The notes beneath the pieces are model-generated. The model did no database searches. It was given only the letters and a program-made list of their open reading frames with translations, and was not told the origin of the DNA. Shown in pieces: positions 1 through 13,636 of a stretch of 64,000 nt of DNA (position 1 is its first letter; each line of letters starts with the position of its first letter). Source of the DNA: Synchiropus splendidus (Eukaryota; Chordata; Actinopteri; Syngnathiformes; Callionymidae); the NCBI RefSeq assembly GCF_027744825.2, contig NC_071342.1:16611001-16675000 (forward strand). The letters are read 5' to 3'. The translations under genes were made by a program, and so were the position numbers.

Positions 1-1728
1 TTGTACATGGGTGACGGTCACAAGTTTCACTCCAGTACAAACACAAATTTTAGTGGAAGGTTGACTTCTGCGCCACCTTAGGACGCAACAGTGCACTAGA
101 CCATTCTCTAAATGTTACGCGTCCGGAATGAGAATGTGCCAGTTTGCACATCACTTCTTCTTCAACATAGTTCTTTAGTCTCAATGGGCTTCCACCTATT
201 CTTCAGATATTACCGCCACTTGTCATCTTCCTTATCCCTTACTCCCCACTAAACCATGGGATTGGAGAGCAGGGCATGTGCGGAGGTGTCAGATGTTATG
301 TTGGAAGAACTGTGGGAACTGGAGTCCAGGTGTCAGTCACGAACCAAGGCAAACACACCTTTCAGCTCACCTGACAAATGTGATCCGCCGCCTTGCTTGG
401 AGCTGGTGTGTACTCAGCTATATAGCGGAGGGTCACCTGGTCGCGGCTGAACATACACCTCCCCTCTCCCAGGGCTTTGGAGCGGCAGCTGAGGATGTGC
501 TCTCCAGCACCTTTGGCCAGGCATGTTGGATTTCCAGCCAGAGCTGTTAGTCCGATCGGTTGATCGGGCTTGTAAGAACCCTAAAGCGGATTTGATATCA
601 GAGAGTTACAAAACAACAAACCTCTGAAACTTACTGACGCTTCAACATCAGCAAAGTAGTTTGTCTGAGGTCATGAGCAGACTAACTTCTTCTCAGAGCT
701 GACTGTTGGGTGGTGGGTGGATGCGGGCATCAGCCAAAACGTTGCCATCAGCACTTCAGACATGTAGACACTGGAAACTGAGAATATATTTAATTGAATT
801 CATTCGGCTCGGGGCAATAATATTTTCAAATAACCTAATGTGGCGACGAGATGAGGACATTTAGTTTGGTAAGGGGCTTTTACTTTGTCTACTACTCTTG
901 TGAACAATTCCAGTGGAATATGTCAGGTTCAACCTCGACAAGCGACAGGATCCAACTGAGGACAATTAGCTGCGCTGTTAAAAACACACTGACAAGAGCT
1001 GCGGATATGCTGAAGTTCTCCTGTGACCTTCATTGATAGCGACAGACTTCCGCCCACAAAGTTCTACTTTAAAATGTCTGACAAAGAAAATAAACTATAG
1101 AATGTATCAAACGTCGCTGTGAGAATCCGTTTGGAGGCGATTTCATGGGGCGACATGTTTAAGTGAGCATGTGTAGCCAGGCAGTTTGGAACAGACTGGA
1201 TCACAAGAGATGGGAAGAGAATGCATGGGGATATATGAAGTAATGAGTCCAAATCATGTTTACCACTAAGAAGAAAAACTGGAGATTAGACGCTGATCCT
1301 GACAATGCTCAAGGGTCCAGGTACTCATCAAACTGTTTAGCACTTAAATCCAAGTTAAATGAAGAGGCGACACTTGTCAGGTCTCCTCCATACTTCAATT
1401 ACAGTGGCAACCTTGAGGAGAGTGTGGTATGCAGAAACGCCTGTGGTAGTTTGATGCAGTCAGACTGGCACTTCATCTGCTCTGTTATGCAACAGCGCTA
1501 ACATCTTGCTCAGGCTCCGGCTAAAGCTCAGGAAGATTTTTCTGAAGACGTTCGCCACCATTTCAGGTGTCGATCCAGATGTCGAAACAGTGGCTCGGTC
1601 ACATTACAGCTGAGCAACACCATGCCCGAGGGTCGACACTGAAGCCATGACAGGCAGCTCTCCGAGCCATTCTGGCTCTGACATCAACAATTCTTAAGTG
1701 ATTTAAATGACTTTCACAGTCAAAGGTA
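1..1728. other. No recognised gene
   Basis: Only short accidental frames are present. GCGCCACC and GGACGCAACAGTGCAC near 76-97 faintly recall the 8630 MITE core. A CAG|GTGAGC donor on the minus strand near 379 has no convincing acceptor. Confidence 0.6.
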
Positions 1729-3080
1729 CAGTGTTGGGACTAACACGTTAATAATAATAACAACTATAATAACATAACATACACCATAGATAACATGCTA
1801 AACTACAGTGAAGGATTCTTTGGCACGTTTTTTCTCTTCACTCTGTCCTTGAATCTGCTTTTTCTGGCACATTGTTTCTAAGCTCTTTTGTATTGCTTTT
1901 TGCACTTTATAATATTATTTCCATTTTATTGTGATATGTTGGGTACAGAGCATGTCACGAACATAATTTCCTTTGGGATTAATAAAGTTTAAAATTCTGA
2001 ACAAGTGCCATAACGCATTTAACATTACTGTGATTTAAACATGCTTGTTACTCCTAACTTCACATTCACAACTCTTTAAAAAGTTTAAAAAGCAGTGTTC
2101 ATAATACGCATGAAAAGCTTCCATGGTGGACGTGAAGCTCACGTTAGTCATGTGACGCAGCGCTGCGCATGTAAAAACAATAATGGCTGCAATCCATGAT
2201 GGTCCAGGTGTGGGATTCCTGCTGTGGAAATATTCTCATTATTTTTCCTTTTTAGCTCTAAAAGAAATATTGTAGTGGGGGCGAGCTAAGTGGAGGCTCC
2301 AAAACGCTATGCACATCCAAAACCAGAGATTCCAATCTGGAGAAACATGTTCAGAAAGTGCACGCGTCGACCCAGCTGGTGGAAAAAGAGCCCGAAGCAG
2401 ACGCTGCTATGGCTCGCTGGTCTGACGCCACTGCAGCCAAACAGCAGAAGCTTGACTTCGAAGCGTCTGTTGCACAGCCTTTATCTCAGAAGCAGTTGAA
2501 CATACTAGTCGCGAGGTGTGTTGTGGAAGACACACTGCCTATCGCAGCTGTGGAGTTGTCACTGCAGTTCCTGTTTCCAGTTGCGATAGATGTGTTGCTG
2601 CTGAGATGATCATCAGCATCGGTTTTGCACGATTGTTTGTTCCTGCTACAACTAAGTGTTCTGGAAAAATAGTTTTTGCACTGCTAAAAGTATAGTTTCT
2701 AATCTAAATGCTTACAATAAATATGCCCATCAAAAGTGTCAGTATTGTCATTCGGACACTTGCACTCACACTGCCATTGCTCCTTTAGTTCACTAAGTGG
2801 CGACTTTGAAATGGTATTGCACTTGAAGATAGCCTTTAGGCCACACAAATAACCATCATGGGGCAGATTCTGTCCCAACGTTGCTCGATCCCAACCAAGC
2901 CTAATGACTGTAACTGTTCTAAGATGACTGTGTTTGAGCTCCACTATAATAAACAGTTTAAAAAAAAAGTAACTAGTAACTAGTTACTTTGAAAGTAATG
3001 AGTAACTTGAAGTGACAAAGTTACTTTTGAACGAGGTAACTAGTGACTGTAACTCACTTAAAGTATCTTGCCCAACACTG
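1729..3080 (+). mobile_element. hAT-type DNA transposon, internally deleted
   Basis: The element begins CAGTGTTGGGACTAAC and ends CTTGCCCAACACTG, short inverted ends typical of hAT elements. The same sequence, AAAGGTA, flanks both ends as a target duplication of 7-8 bp. Subterminal GTTACT/AGTAAC repeats crowd the right end (2965-3060), as in many fish hATs. At about 1.35 kb it is too short for a full transposase and keeps only the N-terminal part described in the next entry. Confidence 0.85.
2298..2609 (+). pseudogene. hAT transposase N-terminal remnant (BED finger tail)
   Basis: The plus-strand frame through 2331-2360 reads SNLEKHVQKVH, the C-terminal half of a BED zinc finger (His-x4-His). 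It is followed by a linker and then PLSQKQLNILVARCVVED and LPIAAVE, which match the conserved segment after the BED finger in ZBED/Ac-like hAT transposases. The Cys pair of the finger is not intact in frame upstream, and the catalytic RNase H and dimerisation regions are absent. The frame ends at 2609. It is a dead fragment inside the hAT element. Confidence 0.75.
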
Positions 3081-5421
3081 AAAGGTACAACTTGAAATAG
3101 TTTTTTCCGTTTAGCTCAGGTCAAACCTTATTTCCTCCGCATCACAGAATCTTTTTTTTTTACTTGCTCCCACCCATCTCTCTCATTTCTCAATAAATGA
3201 ACAGGTAATATGAGCGAGTGGAGACGGCTGTTGATTGAAAGGTTTTGTTTTTAACAATGGCTACTATTTTGCTGCTGTAACACCTGAAAAAACGTGTGGG
3301 TTTTTTTTGTGGATATATCTGGCAAAATCATCTCTTTAGTTTTGTGGTTACAAAAAAAAAAGCAGTAGTACATTAGCTGTGAGCCATTAAAACCACTGTG
3401 CGTCAGACTTTAAACTGATTCAGAAGTTCAACTTTTGTTTTTGTTTCTGTCTCCTCACACGTTTCTGTTCTTGGTTATCAATGCCTGATTGCACATGCAG
3501 TTCCTGGATCCCATCTTGGCTGTGACAGGAGCCTATTTTGTGCTGGCGGCGGTGACGACTCTGTGACAGGATGCTCCCCGCCCCGTCTCCAGAGGTTTGA
3601 GGATTTGAACGGCCACCGGCCCCTTTTGTCCTCTCTCTTTTTTCTGCCTCCGTGGATGGTCCCCGACACGGTTAGATTTCAGGCTGCGGCGCGGACGGTA
3701 ATTGATTTCTCTCTGATTCCACTGGTGGCTCTCAGGCGCCTGCTGCAAACTCCACTGAGAAACAGATGAATAAAAAGACAGAGCGTGAAGTTTATAGCCA
3801 ACAGTCACGACGCTGACAGATGGTCAAACCCCACGTTATCGGGGCTTGATAGAAGTCTGGAATGTGACGCTTCTGAATTGGCTTCTGAAAGAATCGGCGG
3901 CGTATGTTTGAGAGAGGTGTATCGAGCCAGGAGGAGACGGAGAGATACTGAGGCGCGATGGTGTTGGAGACAAGAGGAACCCGAGCCACGTGACGATGAA
4001 TGAGTGAATGAAACAAACTCCGCCGCAGTCTGTTCTCCACAGAAAGGTTGATTTATTCACATCGGTATTCTAGCCAGTCTGATCATTAGAAACCAGACAA
4101 CAGACTTTTTGTTTCTTTTTTTCCTCCCGACAAGTCTGCATAATATCAAAAGAATCAACGGAGCATTCATCCTAATTGTGACCTTGTGTCTCCCTGTCAG
4201 TGAGACAGACTTAATCAATTGCGCACGTTGACAGTTGTGACAAGAGGCGGTCAGAGCAGAGACACGAGAGGCGGCTGCTGTGGTTTGTCTCAAGCTTTCT
4301 CTCGATCGCTGCCTGTTCCAATCCACCTCAGAGATGGGCAGAAACTTTGCAAATTTCGTTGAAGCCTTCCCTCCGTCTCCATGCATGAAGTATTAAGTCA
4401 GACAACTGAGAGGGAATGAAGGAATGTAGTCGTGTGTGGCAGCATGTTTGGGGAAGAAATAGCTGAATTTGTTGCTGCTCTACATTCTGAAGAGACTCCA
4501 GACACCAGGCCATATTTGTCACTTGTGGTCAAATGGAGGTACTGAAACCTCAGGTAAGCATGTGACCTGAGGCTGCTCTCTCGTTGGTTTGTTTCAGAGC
4601 TTCATGGAAATGAAACTGAGCGATAACAGTGGACTTCTGCCGAAGTATAGTGAGGCCCAGGTGACATGAGGTGTGTACGGTATGATGTATTTTGGGCTGG
4701 TCATTCAACCACGAGTAGACAAAGATTAACGCAAAAAAACTCAAAAACACCTCCCCCAACTTCCCCACACCACTGTCGTTTTCAACATTTATATTCTCTC
4801 TATATTTCAATACCTTTTTTGAGCATCATTAATGAGCTCAGGCAGGTGGCAGTAACGTTTATACACACAGTATTATTTACCTCAGAACTCTGGGAATGAC
4901 GTCACCGCTGGGTTCAATGCGCTCCAGTTACCACAGTCAGTGGTACTAACAACCCAAGAGCTCCTGCAACGGTGAATTTCTCCTTTGTGAGATCAATAAA
5001 GTCTATCTTATCTTACCTTGTTTTAAGATCATATCTTATAGTGTGAATGGAAGCTTGAACTTCGACACTACATTACATTTAAGACACGACAGATAAAGAA
5101 AGCATTTCTTACTTCCTTGTCACAAAAGTGCTACTTCCTGCTTACACTTTGGGAAACCATCTTGGGTTATCTGACTGCGGCGCTCGCGGCTTGTAACTCA
5201 AAAATTCCCACCATCACATGCCTTCCACGAGAGCGGCAGCTATCATGGCGGATTTTCTTGCAACTGAGATTGAAGCCGTGACACAAACAGGCCTGAAGGT
5301 GGAACGTGATCACCCAGTAGATTACAAAGGTAGTTTCGGGAGATCAAGAGGCATGAAAAACTCCTAACAAACTCACATTAGAGGTTCAGTTCGCTCTTGT
5401 AGGTTCTGTATTTGCTACTTG
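3081..5421. other. No recognised gene
   Basis: Several overlapping frames at 3480-4520 on both strands show no domain, codon pattern or paired splice sites. AATAAAG at about 4994 is followed by TCTATCTTATCTTACC, which resembles the 3' tail of a LINE or SINE, without further support. Confidence 0.5.
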
Positions 5422-5684
5422 GAATCAGAATCAGAATCAAATTACCAACTGGGAAAGTGTTTTGGAATAAAATAAAATAAAATAAAATAAAATAAAATAA
5501 AATAAAATAAAATAAAATAAAATAAACAACAAAGGCTGTTCACGATTTAACAGTCTGACGGCCGAGGGGAAGAAGCTGTTTCTGTGACGGGAGGTTCTGG
5601 TCTGGATGGACCGTAGCCTCCTGACAGAGGGAAGTGGAACAAACAGTCCATGTCCAGGATGAGAAGGGTTGGCTCTGATCCGTA
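5422..5684 (+). repeat. Dispersed repeat copy 1 (LINE 3'-end-like) with AAAAT microsatellite
   Basis: The order is AATCAGAATCAGAATC, then ACCAACTGGGAAAGTG, then an AAAAT array, then CTGTTCACGATTTAACAGTC and a GC-rich block with GGAGGTTCTGGTCTGGATGG. The copy at 9718-9955 has the same order, so the microsatellite belongs to the repeat. The family is abundant in percomorph genomes as far as I recall; its clade is not assigned here. Confidence 0.7.
5466..5526. repeat. (AAAAT)n microsatellite
   Basis: About twelve tandem AAAAT units, embedded in the dispersed repeat. The minus-strand ORF rich in FILFY residues across it is an artefact of the array. Confidence 0.97.
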
Positions 5685-8629
5685 TTCCAGCTTTTCCAGC
5701 TGACCTGCCTACACAAAGACAATATATCCTCCATTTTCCTTGTCCACATACCGACATGACTTCTGCCAATGAGGCGACGCTTCCAACCATTTTTATTGTG
5801 AGGACCAGTTCTCCGAGGGTTAATGGGGGCCAGAGCTCTCGCTCGCAGGACAGGCATGCACAACATGAAACTATTGATGATAAACATGAGGGAGTCAGTT
5901 ACACAGAGCTGATCACCAACTTTGATCTGCTCTGTTTATTGTCAGGAAAAACTGTTTTTAATGGTGAACTTGAATGACACGACAAATGAGGCTATGGTCT
6001 TCTTCCAATCCCTCCTTTTCTCTTCAGCGTGTCGGCTTACAGCGTCACTGGTGTGAGTTTGTGTAACCCTGCGCGCTTCATCTCTGAATGATTGGTTGCG
6101 AAATGGCACATTTAAATTGCACGCTGTGCTGAAGTGATTTCCCTTCCTACCTTGGTGCCTATTTTGTTATGGAAATTCCTGATGCATTAACATAACCAGC
6201 AGGAGTTGGGAGCACGGAATAATGAATTCTGGAAGGAAGAAGCTGAGCTCTCCATCCTTTGCGGTGAAATAATAAATACACATTCGCGGTGTGCCTGAGG
6301 TTCACCGCCCTCCATCGATGCTCAACACATTAGATGGCTGTTCCTCATTGTTACCTGAGGGTCGTCCTCAGCAGAGGATGAAGGTAATGGCTGCCGGGTG
6401 TTTGATAAAAGTGACTCAAGGGTTGAAGGAAAATGGCATGTCACCTTAACCAGCTAATGGCCAGATAGCGCTTGGTCTTCCCTGTAGCTACAGGAAGAAC
6501 ATCATCTGTTGAACCATTTGGCAAAAGGTGCCATTTCCTCGCTAAGTATTTCTGTTCTTCTGAGGCGAGCAATTCTGACATAAGGGAGAATTAGCCAAGT
6601 ATTAAACTGAAAGCGATTTGGAGGAATATTAAAGCTTTCAGATGAGACAGCGGAAGCATCAGTGTCACCGTGTTGCAAGGACCCAGGCTGAAATAAAGAG
6701 TCATCACCGGATGGAGTCGTAAAGTGAACAAAATTACAAAACTGCGGAGCCGGCAAATGCGTCAAGGGATTGTTTGCGTTCACAAACGGTGACGCATTGA
6801 TGTATGCGTGTGTTAGCATTGGCAGTTACGCTGCTGAGGGGATTTGTCACAAACTGGAGTGAGTTTCTGGAGTCATTTGGACTCTGGTGTGGACTGGTGC
6901 GATTTCTGTCATCAATCTTCCAAATAGGTTCAAGCTGGCAAGTGTTGCAGCCTGTGATGGTGGGTCGATGGAAGGTGACCTGAAGCGGTTTCCTTCTGAC
7001 GGTCACACAGCACCTTAGACAGAGTGGTCGTGGCATTTCAATCCACTGGTGCTGCATGGCAGTGTGATGCCGATATGATCACGACTCTTAATACATGATG
7101 CGAGGCTCTTCAAGGATAGAAAAACCAAACAGCCAGGTAAAATAAAATAAAAAAAAGAAAATAATCAGGTGAAAACAGTTCTGCTAAATAAAAGTTTAAT
7201 TTACCCAAATAAAAGTCTGGGTATAAAGAAAATGTCTGGTTGAAACAAACAAAAAATGGCATCCCATAAAAAGTAAAATAAATAAATGAATAATATAAGT
7301 AATAAGTGCATTATTGTCAGTCAATTTTGAGTTACTGTTCACACATTGTTTGTGTGTTACTGTAAGTTTTGTTAAACATAAAAATAAAAAAGATGAAAGA
7401 ATAAAAAAATCAATAAATCAATAAAAATCTAAAAACATTCTGGACATGGATAATCTCTAATTTGTACAAAAAAGAGTCACTAAAGAGTTAATAATAATAC
7501 CAAAGGATACCTCGTGCCCCCTGTGTCACACATCATTTAGTTCGTCCGCTGGCAAATGGTGCTTGTTTACTATTTACAACCAAAACAAGCCGTCTTCACC
7601 TTTCTCTGTTGAAACTCCATGAACTGGATTCTCAGTGGTTTTACTTACCATACAGCCTGTTGCTATGGAGACAGCTCTCTAACTCACAGGAGGAGTCCAA
7701 AAGCACCACAGGAGATGCCATCATGCTTCGGTGATCAAGCTGATCTTCTTTTCTGAAGGTACGACTCCAAATTTGTTCTGGCAACTTTAAATATTAACAG
7801 AACTAAAACGTGATTAACATCGAAGGTCACGGTATAATACCGCGCTGAAAGAAAGTGTCTAATTAGTCGTATATTCACTGAAAATCTTCACTTGCTACAA
7901 GTTGGTTCTAACTCATTAGGAGCGCTAAATAAATAAGTGTCTATCTGCACCAACATGATGTGAACTGTCTCCAAGGAGATTCATCAAAAGCTGGAAAATA
8001 TTCCAGTCCCGGTGGCTCGCAGTTAGATTCTGCAGGTTTGGCAATGATATGATCCATTAAAAACCCATTTGATAAAACTCTGGAGGGCTGAGAAACACTA
8101 AGTGGCATTCAGCCTTGCCAACTTGAAATTAAATTTTCATTATGAGGGCAGCAAAAAGTAATTTCAATATAATGCTGCGATGTTTTCCACATAAATAAAG
8201 TGGGAAGACGGATATATTAGGCAGTCAAGCAAAACTGATTTTAAAATGGATGAGTTATTCCGCAAAATAAACAAATAAATAGGTTCTTGGTTTGAATTAA
8301 ATAAGGGTAAAATTCTCCCAAAATGTCCCAAAACAAAGTACATGAAAGAATGCCACATTTTCAGTCTCGCATCATACACTTCTTTTCTATGGGTCGTATG
8401 AGCAGCACAATGATCTGAATACCGTAAAAAGAATTAACGCAACGACTTCCAGTAAAAATGACAAGGAAGGTCTGTCTTTCTTTGCCATGAAGAGCAGCTG
8501 AGCTGATGGCTAGTTCAGCAGCAGCTGTTCCCGAGAGGAAAAAGCCACGCCTCATGAATAACAGCAGGAAACTGAACCTTCACAATAAGAGTGTAGGAAC
8601 CAAACAAGACACTAACTGTGTTGCAAAAT
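5685..8629. other. No recognised gene; A-rich block
   Basis: 7130-7440 is an A-rich stretch of AAATAAAAT-like text. At 6355-6390 and 7640-7690 isolated minus-strand donors occur that do not match the phase 1 gene convincingly. Confidence 0.5.
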
Positions 8630-9006
8630 CCTCGCTCCCATGGCGTCATATATTGACATTGGGAAGGTGGACATTGGTGTCCGATATAGAGAGCACATAA
8701 ATAATACATAAATAGATAAATAAAAGAGGTGTGGTAAGGCATGGGATGCTGGGGGCATCTCAATTGCTGTTTAAATCCCATCGTACGGCCGTGCGTTTTT
8801 GTCATGGAGACCTCATAGGGGTTATAAATAGTAGCTGACATCCAGTATGATTCAGTGAAGAGAGAGTTCCCCAGCCCCTCCACAGGAGGGGAAACCATTG
8901 ACACACCTGTGTCAACATGCGACGCTGAGGGCTGCCTTTGTCGTCTGTATAGGACGCAAAAGTCCACTGTCCCAATGTCGATATATTCCAGTATTTGGGA
9001 GTGAGG
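8630..9006. mobile_element. MITE with long imperfect inverted ends
   Basis: The left end reads CCTCGCTCCCATGG, then ATATATTGACATTGGG, then GGTGGACATTGGTGTCC. The reverse complement of the right end reads CCTCACTCCCAAATAC, then ATATATCGACATTGGG, then AGTGGACTTTTGCGTCC. These form inverted ends of about 60 bp with several mismatches. No transposase frame is convincing inside. The core GACGCAAAAGTCCACT recurs near 23540, and GACGCAAAAGTC recurs in the hairpin at 63437. Confidence 0.6.
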
Positions 9007-9717
9007 ATGGGCTGCACTGACACAAAATGACGGCTTTAAAAAGTAAGATTTCTATTTAAAAATGGATTCAGGGGAGGAATGGCTCCCTTTACGAGAAAGG
9101 AATTGCTCATAAAGCAATTGATATGATTTCAATGAGATTCTGATGCCTTTTGAGCATTAAAGAAATAAATTGAATAAAGCTAAAAGATTTAAAAACAGAA
9201 CTTGAAGGTTCATCTTCTTAACTTTTCTTTTAAATGTCAGTGGCCTTTCTCTCCCTCCTAGCCACTGTTTATTGAAGAAAAAAAAACTCCTTTCCAGTTT
9301 CAAAGGAAAATTTTTACATTTGAAAAGAGTCAGACTCGGGAAACAGAATTAACTGGTGGCCATAAAGTTTGAGGTTTTGGCCTTTGACTATCTGCTTGCA
9401 GTTGGCGAAATGAAATTGCAATTTTATAAAGTCATGATAATGGGCCATTTATCATCCCAGGAGAAAAAAAAACAAAACAAACCCGATTATCGTGATGTAT
9501 GTGGCCCCCTTAGCTGAACGTTTATTTAAAGATCAAATGCTTTCAGTGCTAAATGTCTGGTTGTTTTGTCGGCTGTCATCCTAAAAATTAAGTGGAACAA
9601 ACCTTTCAGTTAAGTGAAGTCGAACACTCAATGACGTTGTGCGTGTCTGGGATCTTCTTTTCATTCACCAGTGTTTTTCACAAAACGTAATGCTCTCACC
9701 TATCATTCATACATCAT

Positions 9718-9955
9718 CAGAATAAGAATCAGAATTTAATTTATTGCCATGGTCAGTGGGGAGCCCACCAACTAGGAAAGTGATTTGGAATGAAGTGCTG
9801 ACAGAAAACATAAAATAAAATAAAATAAAATAAAATAAAATAAAATAAAATAAAATAAAATAAAGACTGTTCACGAATTCAACAGTCTGACGGCTGAGGG
9901 GAAGAAGCTGTTCCTGTGATGGGAGGTTCTGGTCTGGATGGACCGTAGCCTACAA
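9718..9955 (+). repeat. Dispersed repeat copy 2 with AAAAT microsatellite
   Basis: Same order as the copy at 5422: AATCAGAAT, a TTTATTGCCATGGTCAGTG block, CCAACTAGGAAAGTG, (TAAAA)n at 9811-9864, then TTCAACAGTCTGACGGCTGA and the GGAGGTTCTGGTCTGGATGG block. It ends abruptly near 9955, earlier than copy 1. Confidence 0.72.
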
Positions 9956-10971
9956 AACCATTGAAAACTAAGCTCCTCCACCAGGAGAAGGGTGGAACGT
10001 TCAACCCATCACGCGGTTTGTAAAGGCAAGGCAAACCATTGCAAAGCTTCTTGGGCTTTGTACTACACTCGTACGGTACCTCTGCCAGATTTTAAAGTGA
10101 AACAAAAACAAATACAATTCTCCCATCTACCAGGAAGCAATGTTTTTTATTGTTTTTTTTTTTTTTGTGTGTGTGAGGAGGAAATGAAAAAGCTCTTATG
10201 GTCCCGACCTGCTGCTCCTCTGGCTTTCTGTCCCACAAGTAATAGCAGTTAAGTGCATTTCTGTTGGGGGCAGGAAAGATGAGCAGCAGGGTTTGGGGAG
10301 AACCTGTGAACTCCTCACAGCTGGATCTCTAAATGCTCTGCTGATTCATTCCTGAGGAAATTAAGATTCTGGTGACATTTTACTTTCATCAGTGGGAAAA
10401 ACATCGGAGCGCCTGCAAAGTAACTGCTTAACAAGTTGAATGCATTTATTAATGTCTGATTTAATTAGAGCTATTGGGGTTCGTTCACCGTCATTAGGCT
10501 TCCTGCTTATTTTTCAGCCCGTGGAAAAAAAACCACATTATGAAATTAAATGTTATTGCTGGTGAAGTATATCTTTTAACAAGAGGAGAGATGCTGGCTT
10601 TTAATCTGCCGCCAAAGTTTATGGGCGTTTCATCTTCACATCACTTCGCTGCATTGTTCAGCACTAAAAAACACACTCCCTGCTGTCACGGTGAAAGGGC
10701 TCCTTGCACTTCAAAACTCTCCTGAGTTGGGACTTTTAAGACATAACCCACATGACCACTTCACGTTACATTAAGCTATGACATCATAACTATTTATTGT
10801 CCATATTGTCACGCACCACAGCACAACCAGAATCACACTACGGGAAAATCGGAAAGGCTTTGTTTCAACAGCAGCATTTTCATCATGCGTATCCTGACAG
10901 ACACTTGCAATAACTACAGTAACAATATGACCATTCTAATTGATACGACTCAAAACAGTGCTTAAAATTCA

Positions 10972-11438
10972 GGTTCATGAAAGCACCTGTTGAGGCTGTT
11001 TTGACTTGGCAATACTGTTATTTACACTTGACTTATATTTTCTTAGCAGTTTAAATAAAATATATTATTTTTATCTTATGATATTTAGACATAGTTTTAT
11101 TATATTTATTTTTAGAATTGTATTACATTTTTCCAATTTTCTCAACAGTTTGAATCAAGTGTATTTTTTCACTTTTTTTATTTGGTAAATTTGATGAATA
11201 TGACTTGCACCTGCTTCTGCTGCTGGTTGGACTTTTCGATGACAAATAAATATCTTTGCGATGAACCACATGGTTTCATGTCATTTCACAAGGTTTTGGT
11301 TTGTTTACGTGTGAGTAGATGAAATATGGTGATTGATCACAAATGAAATCAAGAGTAATGTACCAGTTCTATTACTTGAATGGGTCCATTTATTCAGGGA
11401 AGGGTGGGCCCTGAGATCAGGAAGGTTAAGAACCCCTG
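10972..11438 (-). mobile_element. hAT MITE family 2, truncated copy
   Basis: Reverse-complemented, it starts CAGGGGTTCTTAACCTTCC and runs through GGGCCCACCCTTCCC, an A/T-rich core and the segment ending in GGTGCTTTCATGAACC. This parallels the full copy at 25526-26269. The distal end seen there (the GGGCCTATGGTTAAGAATCACTG side) is missing, so the element is truncated near 10972. Confidence 0.65.
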
Positions 11439-13603
11439 GTCTAGACTGTGTGGTGCCTCGTGACCATTGGTGGGAACTGATGGACGGCATTTGCATTGCA
11501 ATGCAGGACTCTGAATTCAGTCTTCCTCTAATTCGATTGAGAGACGTTCAGAATACATTTGGGACATGGACAGAGTGGAACTTCTCAACTGAAACAAAGG
11601 ATTAAATAAACAAACCCTCGACAGGCTGAAAAGCCTCCGGACTTCACCCTTCATTGATCTTGAGAAGTGGAAACACCAGCCAGCTGAGGCGATGGCAGGT
11701 GAACAAACACACAGTACTATTCTGTTGAATACATTACAGACAGTTGGCGATAGAAAGGTTTACATCTCGTGTCCAAATTGTATCTATTGTCTGGAATGAG
11801 CTCAAGAAAAATGAGCCAGCTTTTTGAATGGCACATTTAAAGGGACGTCTCTTCAGACTCGAAAATAAAGGCAATCTAATCTAAATGCAGTAAGGAGCCA
11901 GGAATGCATGGTTGCCAAGCCAGACAGCTGTTTTCTCCTTGCAGTAATGTGAAATGTCCAAAGAATTTTATTAAAAGAAACATTGGTCCAAGTGGCGTCC
12001 AGTAACATCTTAAAAGCCCCTGATACGGCCTCTTTCATACAAACAAATCTGGACCGACCAAAATAAAATCATGAGCGTCGGGAATCTTCACTTTATTCTC
12101 AGAAACAGTACAATTAAAACTGCCGTAAAAAGATGAACGACAAAATCTAAAATAGCACACCTGAGTAACAGCGGACATGAATAGTTGTTTGTCTACGTTG
12201 GCCTCCACATTAGCGCTGTCTTTTCCTGGTGGTGGCAGCGCTCCAGTCCATTAGATTGTGTAATAGAACGAGGTGTAATATTTGTGGTACACCATCCCCT
12301 CATTACCCATGTCAACCCCGTCACAGCCATAAGAATAAGACAAATGGTATCAGAAGTAACTGTTGTTGTGGTCCGCATCAGCTAGAAATGTATTTCTCAA
12401 ATATTCTATATATATGTGTTTGGGCATTCACTGTGAGTCTCAGAGAAGTCTTTGCTTTATTCGACTTTAGTAACCTAAAGTTTACCTTTGGATTCCCAGA
12501 CTGGAGTCTCTGAAGCCAGCATGCCTTCGGCACTCGGCGCCTCTGAGATGTGCACAATGAAATTTCACGCAAGGGCGACAGAAGAAAGGAATGTAGATGG
12601 GATCCAAACAAGATGGAGCAAATCAAAGTTTCATTTCGGACATCCTCGTGCATGTTTTCAGGACAGTGGAGGAACACTGGCGTGACTGAGAGAGAGAAAG
12701 CGAAACGCAGATTCGAACAACCTCGCTCAGCTGCAGACTCCCATTAATAAATCAGTCGGTGGGAGGTGAAGTTTCAGTTTCAGGTTGCAGAGACAGGAGT
12801 CAAAGTAGTCGCAGATTAAACAAAAAAAAAGTTTCTCAATGTTATTATTGCCCTACATTTATTTTATCAACACAATTTAATACCTCTTTTTTTAGCATTT
12901 GAAATACTGTTTAAAGCAAACGCACAGTTGGAGGTGGTGGTGTTCCTGAACTTACTTATGCTCTTAGACTACATGAGAATGGGAGCTCGTGCTGCACAAA
13001 AGATTTGTAGAACCAGGCGCTAATGCGGGGTTGGGGCGTCAGTGTGGGCGCCATGTTTCATGCGACATTTGCTGTTGAAAATCTCGAGGCATGTAAACAA
13101 ATATCAGAGCCGTGAAGACGAGAGAGAGGAAGTGAAATGAAAGAGAAGCTTGTTTACTACAAAAAGGTTTTTGAAGTCTTTAAGTCTTATTTTAAATCAA
13201 AATATCTCATCCCACTTGAGCTAAGAAAAATGCACTTATACATGACATTCTAGCATGATGGAGGGACTTCTTTAAAGACACGCAGCCTTAAATTGGTTGT
13301 CTTTTCATCTTTTTTGTTGTGTTCTATTGGCAGCTTTTTTGACTTATTTCAGTGTAAAAGTTCTCTGAAATTCAGTACATGAAAGACGTCTGCCAGTAGA
13401 ACGTAAGTATTTTCTCAAAACAAGTCCCTCCATCTTTCTGAAATGCCACATACAAGTGAATGTCTCTCGAATCAAGTGGGATATTTTGACAAAAAAGTAA
13501 CGCTCAAAAAACTTTTTATAGTTTAGGAGTATAGTTTTTATACTTGTATAGTTTAAAGTTTTTATAGTGTTGCCAATCCGAGTGCCACTAAACAACTATT
13601 TTT

Positions 13604-13636
13604 TCAAAACAGCCTCAACAGGTGCTTTCATGAACC
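13604..13636 (+). repeat. 33-bp fragment of hAT MITE family 2
   Basis: This is an exact reverse complement of 10972-11004 over 33 bp (core CAGCCTCAACAGGTGCTTTC). It is probably a scrap of a third copy of the family, or of a deletion or rearrangement between copies. Confidence 0.7.

Noticed and set aside
6355..6390. 36-nt minus-strand segment with donor CAG|GTAACA
   Set aside because: It is open only in phase 0 and has a stop in the phase used by all other exons.
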